Below, in pieces: positions 14,077 through 21,757 of a stretch of 21,871 bases of DNA. How positions within the stretch are numbered: position 1 is the stretch's first letter; the number at the start of each line of letters is the position of its first letter. This DNA comes from JBBRFH01 sp038224615 (lineage in GTDB: Bacteria > Planctomycetota > Phycisphaerae > Tepidisphaerales > Tepidisphaeraceae), in assembly GCA_038224615.1 (NCBI GenBank), contig JBBRFH010000016.1, forward strand, positions 1 to 21,871, given 5' to 3'. Below the pieces are notes generated by a model. It searched no databases, was not told where the DNA came from, and was given only the letters and a program-made list of their open reading frames with translations. The translations under genes were made by a program, and so were the position numbers.

Positions 14077-16176
14077 ATGCGCCGCAGGGGCATCTCAAAG
14101 GCTTTTCTCTACCCGGCGATTTTCATGCTCGCCGTCGTCGCGCTCGTCGGGGTGCGGATGGTGGCGGTGAAATGGCAGGCGCCGAAGCCGGTTGCGAGCA
14201 CGCAGCCGTCGACGGCGCCTGCGTCGCAGCCCGCCACGGCACCGGCGACGACGCAGGCCGCGCCGGAAGGCCCGCTGGTCGATCTGCTCGACCTGATCCG
14301 GGCCGACCATCCGGATTATCCGACGACCCAGCCGCTGGATTTGCCCTCCGATCTCGAAGACGCCGCCCGCCTCGTCGTCGATCGGCCGGTCTATCTCGAC
14401 TCCCTCGGCTACCTCTGGATCACCCACCCGCGCGGGCAGTCGATCGACGAACTGCTTCGCAAGCCGATCAAGAAGCGGACGTTGATCGTGAACGAGGAAG
14501 TGGCGTATGTCTGGTGGCGCGACGACGGCCGGCCGCTGGTGATTGTCAGGAAGGGTCGTGACGTCTATGAGACCTATGGGCACGCCCGGATGCGGTACGA
14601 GGTGGGATGGATTGATCCCGGGGTTGCCATCCCCCTGGGAGATCGACTGTTCGTGCCGCAACTCGACGGATTCACCAGTCTGAACATCAGTTCCGTTGCG
14701 ACTGAGCAATCGAGGCTGATCCATCTGCCGGCGCGCGGAGGCGGGCCAATCAAGACGCCCGTTGTCGCGGCACGTTGCGACGACGGCTTGCTGGCGTGGG
14801 CGCCCTGGGAGAATGGTGAATCGGGCAGCACCGGCGCGCTGTTCATCCGGCCGGACGCAAGCACAATCCCGCTCGATCGCTCCACTGGCTGGGTCGACCA
14901 GCCAATCCAACTCGTGCCGCTCGCAGATGGTTCGGTCCTGGCGATCGGGAAGACCGAGACGGGTATCGAGCTGGTGCTCAAGCCGCTCACCGAAGCGCCG
15001 CCGCCGTCAACAGAGTTGCTGGTGAAGCTCGCGGGGCTGGCGCGGAAGCTGGCCGATCGCGATCCGCTGGTCCGCGAGGATACGCAGCGGCAGCTCGAAG
15101 CGATGGGGCCGTCGATCTACCCCGAACTTGAGAAGATGAAGGACGACCTGGCGGTGGAGTCGCAGGTGCGGATCGAGGCGATCCTCGGCCAGCGCTTCGC
15201 CCCGACGCTCGGCGGGTTGCGCCCGCTCGACGGCCAGCCCCTCACCATCGCCCGGCTCCGCGACGGCGGGTGCGTCCTCATGCTCACCGGCGGGGGAACC
15301 TATGAGGAAGACGGGCAGACCAAGTCGTACATCCCCGCATTCATCAGCATCCGCCCGGGGCACTATGTCGAGCGCATCGACCCATCGAAAGTCGCCAACT
15401 TCGCTCCGGGCAAGCACAAGCTGGCGGCGTTCGGCAGCGAGTGGGTGGTCTTCGACCCGACGCTCGGCCCGCAGCGCTGGATCGGCAACAAGCTCTATCC
15501 GCTGGCTGGCTCGGATTTCAAGTCGTTCGACGACTTCGTCGGTATCGACGCGCAGCGCCGCTGGATCTTCAAGTCGACGACGCAGCCGGGCAAGACGCTG
15601 ATCCTCGACACCACGTTGCCCGACCTCGAACCGCGCCTGCCCGTCTGGGCGATCGACGCCCCCGACGGCGCCGGCTGGACGAGCGCGGGTTGGCCGGCGG
15701 TGAAGCGCGAGAAGAACATCTTCGTTCTCGGCGAGCGCGGCTGGCGCATGCTCGACAAGGACGAGAAGTTCGAGTCGACCCCGCCCAACGTCGTCCCGTC
15801 ATCGGCGACCAGTGCCGCGGGCGATCGCTTCGATGTCGTCGGTGAAACCATCACCACCAAGCCGAAGAACGGCGCGACAACGACGCTTCTGGTTCCCCCC
15901 GAGGCCCGCGGCGTCGGCCCCGACCAGCTCTTCTGGGCGGCCGATCACCTGTTCCTGTTCACCGGACCCGGCAAGCTGCACCGCTTCGCATGGCGCGAAG
16001 GGAAGCTGTCATTCGAGCGCACGTTTGAAGAGAACCTCACCACGCGCGACGTCAAACGCGTCTGGCTCGATCCCGTCGGCCGACTGTGCATCGCCAACGA
16101 CACGGGTGTCTGGATCACCTTCCCCACCGGCCGCGTGCCGGGAGCGATCTCGCAATTGATGTTGCAGGGCAGATGA
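14077..16176 (+). CDS. Membrane-anchored hypothetical protein with HEAT-like segment and beta-propeller-like repeats
   Basis: This 699-residue protein has a short basic start (MRRRGISK), one membrane segment (about 9-31, AFLYPAIFMLAVVALVGVRM) and a Thr/Pro/Ala/Gln linker (about 36-66). A large exported part follows. Residues about 315-375 (LARKLADRDPLVREDTQRQL, EAMGPSIYPELEKM...RIEAILG) match the HEAT-like pattern common in planctomycete surface and signalling proteins. The flanks read as repeated short beta strands such as RWIFKSTTQPGKTLILDTTL, suggesting a propeller. I know no function. The ATG at 14077 is chosen because it begins directly before the anchor, although the frame is open upstream. 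It faces away from murC and converges with the gene ending at 16189, splitting murG from murC. Confidence 0.8.
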   Translation: MRRRGISKAFLYPAIFMLAVVALVGVRMVAVKWQAPKPVASTQPSTAPASQPATAPATTQAAPEGPLVDLLDLIRADHPDYPTTQPLDLPSDLEDAARLVVDRPVYLDSLGYLWITHPRGQSIDELLRKPIKKRTLIVNEEVAYVWWRDDGRPLVIVRKGRDVYETYGHARMRYEVGWIDPGVAIPLGDRLFVPQLDGFTSLNISSVATEQSRLIHLPARGGGPIKTPVVAARCDDGLLAWAPWENGESGSTGALFIRPDASTIPLDRSTGWVDQPIQLVPLADGSVLAIGKTETGIELVLKPLTEAPPPSTELLVKLAGLARKLADRDPLVREDTQRQLEAMGPSIYPELEKMKDDLAVESQVRIEAILGQRFAPTLGGLRPLDGQPLTIARLRDGGCVLMLTGGGTYEEDGQTKSYIPAFISIRPGHYVERIDPSKVANFAPGKHKLAAFGSEWVVFDPTLGPQRWIGNKLYPLAGSDFKSFDDFVGIDAQRRWIFKSTTQPGKTLILDTTLPDLEPRLPVWAIDAPDGAGWTSAGWPAVKREKNIFVLGERGWRMLDKDEKFESTPPNVVPSSATSAAGDRFDVVGETITTKPKNGATTTLLVPPEARGVGPDQLFWAADHLFLFTGPGKLHRFAWREGKLSFERTFEENLTTRDVKRVWLDPVGRLCIANDTGVWITFPTGRVPGAISQLMLQGR

Positions 16177-16188
16177 GGGCGGTGTGGT

Positions 16189-16392
16189 TCAGTTGGTGCC
16201 GGGCTTCTTTGCCGCTTCGCTTCCCTCATAGATCGCCAACTCTTCGTGCAACTGAGCGATCAGCTTGCGGACGCCCGCCTTGGTAAAGCCTTTAGAGCCC
16301 GGGGGATTCGTCTGGAGCAAACCGGTGAGGCGTTGCTCGAGTGTATGCAGTTCGTCCTGGGCCTTCGCGTATTCGGTTGGGTTGGCAATCAT
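16189..16392 (-). CDS. Small coiled-coil protein, partner of the nucleotidyltransferase-like gene
   Basis: This 67-residue protein is MIANPTEYAKAQDELHTLEQ followed by RLTGLLQTNPPGSKGFTKAGV and a second helix, RKLIAQLHEELAIYEG. Two amphipathic helices separated by a Gly/Pro turn resemble the N-terminal part of some antitoxins of the form TEYAITKAQ...LxxELxxYE, but without a helix-turn-helix domain. The ATG at 16392 overlaps the stop of the preceding gene as ATGA, so the two are coupled. It ends 12 bases from the convergent plus-strand gene. The function is unknown; a toxin-antitoxin-like partner is an inference. Confidence 0.7.
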   Translation of the reverse strand: MIANPTEYAKAQDELHTLEQRLTGLLQTNPPGSKGFTKAGVRKLIAQLHEELAIYEGSEAAKKPGTN

Positions 16393-16817
16393 AGTTCGAT
16401 CTCCACGAGTCCCTTGCGTCGGCCGTCGGCCTCGCGTGTTCGTCCGAAAAACGCGACCCAGTCGTCCCAATCGAGTTGATCTTCGGCGGCAAAGATCTCC
16501 TCGGGATAGCGGGTCAAAAGCATCTGCGCGAGTTCCATCGCCGGCTCTTTCCCTCGCTCGACCTGCGACTGGAAGTCCTTCGCCAGCAATACGACGGCGT
16601 CGATGTCGTTCGGTTCGGACTTGGCGGTGACGAAACTGCCGTCGATGAGCAGGCGCTGCGCCTTCGTCAGCATCGCCAATTCTATCCATCGCCGGAGTTG
16701 CAAAGCGAGTCGGCGTCGCCGCGGCGTGCTCGATCCGAAGCGGAACGTGACGTCCGCAGCGGACGCGGTGTGGACGCCTTCGGGGAGATAACCATCAGCG
16801 AGAAACGCGGGAATCAT
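16389..16817 (-). CDS. Nucleotidyltransferase-like protein (DUF6932-like)
   Basis: This 142-residue protein opens MIPAFLADGYLPEGVHTASA, characteristic of a family I know as DUF6932. The core is LLIDGSFVTAKSEPNDID (57-73): Gly60-Ser61 followed by Asp71 and Asp73, the GS...DxD arrangement of nucleotidyltransferase folds. A helical C-terminal part follows (EDQLDWDDWVAFFGRTREAD). Such genes commonly travel with a short upstream or downstream partner, as here. The ATG at 16817 gives the conserved opening. It lies 43 bases after murG on the same strand, inside the cell-wall gene run, as an accessory insertion. The biochemical role is not known to me. Confidence 0.75.
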   Translation of the reverse strand: MIPAFLADGYLPEGVHTASAADVTFRFGSSTPRRRRLALQLRRWIELAMLTKAQRLLIDGSFVTAKSEPNDIDAVVLLAKDFQSQVERGKEPAMELAQMLLTRYPEEIFAAEDQLDWDDWVAFFGRTREADGRRKGLVEIEL

Positions 16818-16859
16818 CCGACACCAGTGTAACCGAAATGCCGGCGAAGCATCTGCGTG

Positions 16860-17981
16860 CTACAGCGACGCGATTTCGCGCAGATACCGCACCACCGCAT
16901 CCGCGGCGTCGAGGCGGCCGAGGGTGCTGGCGCGGGTGGCCATGTCGGCGCGTTGGGGGGCGTCGTAGAGGAGCTTTTCGAGGATCGGACGCAGACGGGC
17001 GGCGTTCTTCTTGCGGTCCTTGTCGTCGTCGAGCAGCACTGCGGCGCCGGCGTCGGCAAGCACCTTGGCGTTGGCACGCTGGTGCATGTCCTTGTGGAAT
17101 GGATACGGCATCAGGATCGCCGGCTTGCCGCACGCGGTCAGTTCGGCGCAGGTGCTGGCGCCGCTGCGGCAGACGACGAGATCGCTCACCGCCCACACGT
17201 CGGCCATCGCAGGGGTGAAGTCGATGACAATGGCGGGGATGTTCAACTCGCGGTATTCGGCCCGCACCTTTGCCGCATGATCCTTGCCGGCCAGATGAAG
17301 GATATTCCACCCTTGCAGCTTGATCGACTTAAGCGATTCGATGACGGCGTCGTTCACCGTCTGGGCGCCCTGCGACGCGCCGGTAATCATCAGCGTCTGC
17401 AGTCGCGGGTCGACGCCGATGCGTTTGCACGCCTGCTCGCGCGGGGGCAGGGGTGTCAAATCGTCGCGGATGGGGCAACCGGTGACCACCATCTTGTTTT
17501 GATGCCCAAGCGTCAGGTGCTCGCGGGTGGCTTCAAACTGGCAGCAGACCTTGTCCACGTAGCGCAGCAGAAGGGTGTTGGCTTTACCGGGAATGACGTC
17601 GGGATTCAGGATCGCCGCCGGAACGTGCTGGCCGCCGCACACCTTGACCGCGGGACCGGCGGCGTAACCGCCCAGGCCCAGGACGGCGACGGGATTGTGC
17701 TCGCGCAGGACTGTCTTGAGCAGGTCCATGGTTTCGCGCCACGACCGCAAAAACGCGAGCAATCCGCCTATTGATTTGACCAGCGGAAGGATCGGCTGTT
17801 CGATGAACTGAAAGCCCGTGGGCTCGAGGATCGTGCGGTCGATCGGGCGGGTGGTACACAGAAACAGTGGACGCGCGTTGGGCACGGCCTTGACCAGCGC
17901 TTGCGCAACAGAAACCCCGGGATACAAATGTCCACCGGTACCGCCGCCGGCAAATAGAATCGTCCTCGCGTCATCGCCCAT
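16860..17981 (-). CDS. murG: MurG, lipid II-forming GlcNAc transferase
   Basis: This 373-residue GT28 enzyme transfers GlcNAc from UDP-GlcNAc to lipid I at the inner face of the membrane. The N-terminal TILFAGGGTGGHLYPG (about 7-22) is the acceptor-side glycine loop. VLGLGGYAAGPAVK matches the second loop. The C-terminal domain shows ITGASQGAQTVNDAV, RSGASTCAELTACGKPAI (donor binding) and PYPFHKDMHQRANAKVLADAGAA. The ATG at 17981, with AGG 4-6 bases upstream, is preferred over a TTG at 18005. murC normally follows murG; here three other genes and 2.5 kb lie between. Confidence 0.95.
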   Translation of the reverse strand: MGDDARTILFAGGGTGGHLYPGVSVAQALVKAVPNARPLFLCTTRPIDRTILEPTGFQFIEQPILPLVKSIGGLLAFLRSWRETMDLLKTVLREHNPVAVLGLGGYAAGPAVKVCGGQHVPAAILNPDVIPGKANTLLLRYVDKVCCQFEATREHLTLGHQNKMVVTGCPIRDDLTPLPPREQACKRIGVDPRLQTLMITGASQGAQTVNDAVIESLKSIKLQGWNILHLAGKDHAAKVRAEYRELNIPAIVIDFTPAMADVWAVSDLVVCRSGASTCAELTACGKPAILMPYPFHKDMHQRANAKVLADAGAAVLLDDDKDRKKNAARLRPILEKLLYDAPQRADMATRASTLGRLDAADAVVRYLREIASL

Positions 17982-18154
17982 CGACCTGAAGTAGATACCC
18001 GACAACGCCGGCGCGTGCCAATCTCACGCCCTGCATGCACACGCCCGTGTCGCGCGCGGTGTGTCCCGGCGGCCGATCGAACATTCCCCGGGGACAACAA
18101 ATCCGCCTCGCTAGGAGTTTCATCCACAGGGCTGTAGACTAGGCGCATGACCCT

Positions 18155-20254
18155 ATGATCCATCGCCGATTCTTCACCTTTGATGCGCTGGAACCGCGCA
18201 CCTTGATGGCCACGCTTTCGGGGATTCTTTGGAACGATCAGAACAACTCCCAGACGTATGATTCGACCGACGGCGAGTCGCCGATCGTCGGTTGGACGGT
18301 CTACGTCGACAGCAACGGCAACGGCCGGATTGATTCCGGTGAGGCCACGGCGATTACCAATCGCAACGGCGTCTACACCTTCGCCGGGCTTGCCGCCGGG
18401 ACATACAACGTCGCCGTCGCGGCGCCGTCATCGTTCGGGCAGACCTCGCCGGGACGATTCGGGATTTCCGAAGGCGCATTCGACATCAGCCTTCGCTTCG
18501 ACGCGGGCATCGATCCGATCGTCCGCGCCACCTTCGAGCAGGCGGCGGCGAAGTGGGAATCGGTCATCATTCGCGACATCTCCCGTTTTACGACTTCCGA
18601 AGGCGACATCATCGACGACGTCCGGATCGACGTTTCGGCCAATTTCATCGACGGTCCCGGCGGCACGCTGGCGTTCGCCGGGCCTGATGAATCCCGTCCC
18701 GGTTCGCATCTCGCCGCGACCGGCCACATGAACTTCGACCCCCCGGACATCGCCACCGAACTAGCCAACGGCGAGTTCATCGAAACGGTCACCCACGAGA
18801 TGGGACACGTTCTGGGCTTCGGTACGATCTGGACCGATCTCGGCCTGCTGACCGGCAACGGCGGCATCGACCCACGCTTTATTGGCAAGGCAGCGACCAC
18901 TGCGTACCAGACGCTCTTCAAGGTCAGCGACACCAAGGGCGTCCCCGTCGAAGCCGACGGCGGCATGGGTACCGCGTACGTTCACTGGGATGAGGAACGC
19001 TTCGACGAAGAAATGATGACCGGCTACGCCAACTACGGCATCGCCGACCCGCTCAGCACGATGACGGTCGGCTCCATGCAGGACCTGGGCTACACGGTCA
19101 ATTCCAACGCCGCCGACACCTGGGATCCGTTCAATCACAGCGTCACAGTCACCTCGGCATTGGATCTGGGCGCGACCCCGTTCGAGCGGCAGGTGAATCT
19201 CACTGCCAAGGACGGCAAGCAGAACGTCAACTTCGGCTTCCGCGCCAATCGGGCGCCCAAGCTGCTGACGTTCACCGCGCCCGCGCGGACCGCCATCGGG
19301 CGAAACATCACGCTTTCGGCGAGCAACATCCTCGACGCCGACGGGGACGCCATCGCCGCCGTCTCTTTCTACCGCGAGTCCAATGGCATCGCCGGCTTGC
19401 AGAAGGGTGGCGACGTCTACATCGGCGCCAAGACCGTCGGCAAGCGCGGGGTGTTCAGGATCGAAACCAGCACCGACGGCCTGAGCCCCGGCGACCAGGC
19501 CTATTACGCCGTCGCCACCGACACGCAGCTCACCTCCGGTCGCCGCAGTGCGGTCGTCTCACTGGTCACGATGCCCGAGCGCCCCGTAGCGCCCGCGGTC
19601 GTCACCGGCGTCTCAACCAGCGGCACGGCGACGTTCCTGTCATGGACCGACTCGGCCGGTAACGAGGACGGGTATCGCGTCCAGGTTTCCGTCCGTAGCG
19701 ATTTTGCCAGGGACGCGCTCCTCAAGGAGCATAAGGTCCCCGCGGACACCACGAGCCTGCAGATCGTCGGCCTCAAGCCGGGCGAACGTTACTACTACCG
19801 CGTCCGCGCGTTCAACATCGGTGGATCGGGCGCCTACACCAGCACCGACGGCGCGGTCCCGCAGCGCGGGGCGTTTGAAATCCTCGTCGACAACGCCCAG
19901 GCCACTTTCACCGGCGACTGGGCGAGTTCGTCCACCGGCACGGGCTTCCTGGGCAACGATTACCGCGTCAACAGCAACGGACGCGGCACCGCCACCTTTG
20001 GCTTCGACGCCGCTCGCGCGCGCGATTACGCCTTGTACGTCCGCTGGCCTGCCAGCGTCACCAATGCGAAGCGGCTTTCGCTCACCGTCGTGACCGGGAC
20101 GAGTTCCGAAGTAGTTATCGTCGACCAGTCCCACCGCGGCGGCGGCTGGGTGTACGTCGGCAACTTCAAGCTGCAGGCCGGTGCCGGCGCGGTCATCCTC
20201 AACGCCAGGGGCGCCAAAGGCGCCGTCATCGCGGATGCCATCCGATTCATCTAG
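18155..20254 (+). CDS. Secreted LEPR-motif protein: SdrD-like domain, leishmanolysin-like metalloprotease, FN3, golvesin-type C-terminal domain
   Basis: This 699-residue protein starts MIHRRFFTFDALEPRTLMAT, the LEPR-type N-terminal motif of many planctomycete exported proteins. A prealbumin-like SdrD-B-type domain follows (about 20-88, NGVYTFAGLAAGTYNV). The protease region has HEMGH (214-218) in THEMGHVLGFGTIW, then His277 in VHWDEERFDEEMMTGY. This HExxH...H...M layout is leishmanolysin (M8)-like, with His277 as third zinc ligand and Met287 or Met288 as Met-turn. A fibronectin III domain (about 478-567) follows, with a C-terminal domain (about 575-699, ILVDNAQATFTGDW to IADAIRFI) typical of golvesin/Xly carbohydrate-binding ends. 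Likely a surface or secreted zinc protease; its substrate is unknown. It is divergent from murG, with 173 bases between starts. Confidence 0.85.
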   Translation: MIHRRFFTFDALEPRTLMATLSGILWNDQNNSQTYDSTDGESPIVGWTVYVDSNGNGRIDSGEATAITNRNGVYTFAGLAAGTYNVAVAAPSSFGQTSPGRFGISEGAFDISLRFDAGIDPIVRATFEQAAAKWESVIIRDISRFTTSEGDIIDDVRIDVSANFIDGPGGTLAFAGPDESRPGSHLAATGHMNFDPPDIATELANGEFIETVTHEMGHVLGFGTIWTDLGLLTGNGGIDPRFIGKAATTAYQTLFKVSDTKGVPVEADGGMGTAYVHWDEERFDEEMMTGYANYGIADPLSTMTVGSMQDLGYTVNSNAADTWDPFNHSVTVTSALDLGATPFERQVNLTAKDGKQNVNFGFRANRAPKLLTFTAPARTAIGRNITLSASNILDADGDAIAAVSFYRESNGIAGLQKGGDVYIGAKTVGKRGVFRIETSTDGLSPGDQAYYAVATDTQLTSGRRSAVVSLVTMPERPVAPAVVTGVSTSGTATFLSWTDSAGNEDGYRVQVSVRSDFARDALLKEHKVPADTTSLQIVGLKPGERYYYRVRAFNIGGSGAYTSTDGAVPQRGAFEILVDNAQATFTGDWASSSTGTGFLGNDYRVNSNGRGTATFGFDAARARDYALYVRWPASVTNAKRLSLTVVTGTSSEVVIVDQSHRGGGWVYVGNFKLQAGAGAVILNARGAKGAVIADAIRFI

Positions 20255-20398
20255 CGCAGGCCCGGCGCAGCGTATCAGGCGGCATCAAACAGGCAGTGTA
20301 CGTCAAGGTCTGCGGACCTCACGCCCGCGCACCGGGTTAAAGTGTCGAGTGTCGATGGGCGGATAAATATCGACCCCCGCATTACGTCTACTAAAACA
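20255..20398. other. Downstream of the protease gene, no gene seen
   Basis: This short spacer has a weak hairpin AGGTC/GACCT around 20309-20322 that is not followed by a T-run. No coding frame is supported. Confidence 0.35.
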
Positions 20399-20509
20399 AT
20401 GCGCGCCGCGAAGATGCGAAGAGCGCGAAGATCAACGCGAAGGGAAACAAAATAGAATGCGCATTCTTCGCGTGTTCCTTCGCGCCCTTCGCATCTTCAC
20501 GGTTCGCAT
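20399..20509. repeat. Palindrome of GCGAAGATGCGAAGAGCGCG words, copy 1 (family R5)
   Basis: The left arm begins ATGCGCGCCGCGAAGATGCG (20399) and runs to about 20442. The right arm (about 20465-20509) reads CTTCGCGTGTTCCTTCGCGC onward and is complementary over most of its length. The loop is AT-rich. A second copy lies at 21758-21871. No gene overlaps it; an 89-codon frame through it is not credible. Confidence 0.88.
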
Positions 20510-20698
20510 CGGATTTCTCGGGCGCGGATTTCACTCCGGAAACGGATTTGAAATCAAAGCGCAGACCCGCCGAAGCCTGAGATTCCCGCCGCTGTTGCTC
20601 GTGCGTGAATCGGCATGGCGTGGGCGATGCGTGTGGCGTGAAGCGTGTCGCGTGAAGGAAAACAGTCTTTTCGTCGCATTACACTCACTACGCTACGC
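20510..20698. other. Intergenic stretch before the ArsR-methyltransferase gene
   Basis: No gene is seen. From 20622 to 20658 short words recur (GGCGTGGGCGATGCGTGTGG, then CGTGAAGCGTGTCGCGTGAA), a tandem-like GCGTGAAG pattern related in style to family R5. Nothing else is recognised. Confidence 0.35.
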
Positions 20699-20727
20699 TC
20701 GTCAGGGGCATGTCTGTGGCGCATAAT
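20699..20727 (+). promoter_or_regulatory. Candidate sigma70-type promoter of the ArsR-methyltransferase gene
   Basis: TCGTCA (20699-20704) and CATAAT (20722-20727) are separated by 17 bases. Transcription would start only about 5 bases before the ATG at 20739, and no Shine-Dalgarno site is visible, so the mRNA could be nearly leaderless. The match to consensus is moderate. Confidence 0.35.
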
Positions 20728-20738
20728 TGCCCGCACTG

Positions 20739-21692
20739 ATGAACGGCCCTGATCCCACGCAGCACCTGATCGCTCACATGTCCACCCTTGCCGATGGGGC
20801 GCGGATCCGCATCCTGCACCTGCTGGCCGGACAGTCGCTGCTGGTGTCGGACCTGGCGGACGTGCTGCAGTTGCCGCAGTCGACGGTGTCGCGGCATCTC
20901 AAGCAGTTGTCCGAGCAGGGTTGGCTGGTGTCGCGGCGCGAGGGGACGAGTCACCTTTACCAGATGCTGGCCGACGAACTCGAATCGACCGCGGGCAAGC
21001 TGTGGGAGATCACGCGTCAGCAGACGCTCGATCAGCCGGCCGTCGCGCAGGACCGATTGCGACTGGCATCTGTTCGCGCCGCGCGGCAGCGTGACAGCCG
21101 GTCGTTCTTCGCCGGAGCCGCGCGCGATTGGGATCGTCTGCGCGGCGAACTCTTCGGGACGGCGTTCTCCACCGAGGCGATGCTGGCGCTGCTCGATCCG
21201 ACACTGACGATCGCCGACCTCGGTTGTGGCACCGGCGCGGTGGTACAGCAACTGGCGCCGCATGTGAAGCAGGTGATCGGCGTCGACAACAGCCAGGAAA
21301 TGCTCGCCGCCGCCCGACAGCGGCTGGCGGGGCACGCCAATATCGCGCTCGAGTGCGGCGACCTCGCCAAACTCCCGATGGCCGACGCGTGTGTCGATGC
21401 CGCGGTGATGGTCCTGTCGCTCTCCTATGCCGCTGACGTCCCCGGCGCGTTGGCTGAGGCCCGTCGCATTCTGCGTCCGCAGATCGGCCGGCTGATTTTG
21501 GTCGATGTCCTCCAGCACGACCGCGACGACTTCCGCCGGCAGATGGGCCAGGTCCGCATGGGCTTTTCGGCCGACGGGTTGAGCCGACTCATCGAGGAAG
21601 CCGGATTTGCACCCGTGTCCCCGCGCGTGCTCGAACCCGATGCCCAGGCCAAAGGCCCGGCGCTGGTACTGGTCCGCGCGGCGACGAAGTGA
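20739..21692 (+). CDS. ArsR-family regulator fused to a SAM-dependent methyltransferase
   Basis: This 317-residue two-domain protein has an ArsR winged helix at residues 8-80 (MSTLADGARIRILHLLAGQS, LLVSDLADVLQLPQSTVSRH with the recognition helix about 46-58). A class I methyltransferase occupies about 125-300, with SAM motif I IADLGCGTGAV (158-168), acidic VIGVDNS, and CGDLAKLPM before VDAAVMVLSL. The ArsR part lacks the CVC metal-sensing motif. Similar fusions in other bacteria often lie next to methionine-cycle genes such as ahcY or metH; no such neighbour is in view. The ATG at 20739 fits the family better than the TTG at 20727. Target promoter and methyl acceptor are unknown. Confidence 0.9.
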   Translation: MNGPDPTQHLIAHMSTLADGARIRILHLLAGQSLLVSDLADVLQLPQSTVSRHLKQLSEQGWLVSRREGTSHLYQMLADELESTAGKLWEITRQQTLDQPAVAQDRLRLASVRAARQRDSRSFFAGAARDWDRLRGELFGTAFSTEAMLALLDPTLTIADLGCGTGAVVQQLAPHVKQVIGVDNSQEMLAAARQRLAGHANIALECGDLAKLPMADACVDAAVMVLSLSYAADVPGALAEARRILRPQIGRLILVDVLQHDRDDFRRQMGQVRMGFSADGLSRLIEEAGFAPVSPRVLEPDAQAKGPALVLVRAATK

Positions 21693-21757
21693 GCAGCACC
21701 CGGCGTGATTCGCGCGCCCGGCGTAGGCGGATCAGGTCCGGCATGGCGTCTTCAGAA

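Noticed and set aside
20457..20726. 89-codon plus-strand frame
   Set aside because: It runs through the R5 palindrome and word repeats and has no family-like features.
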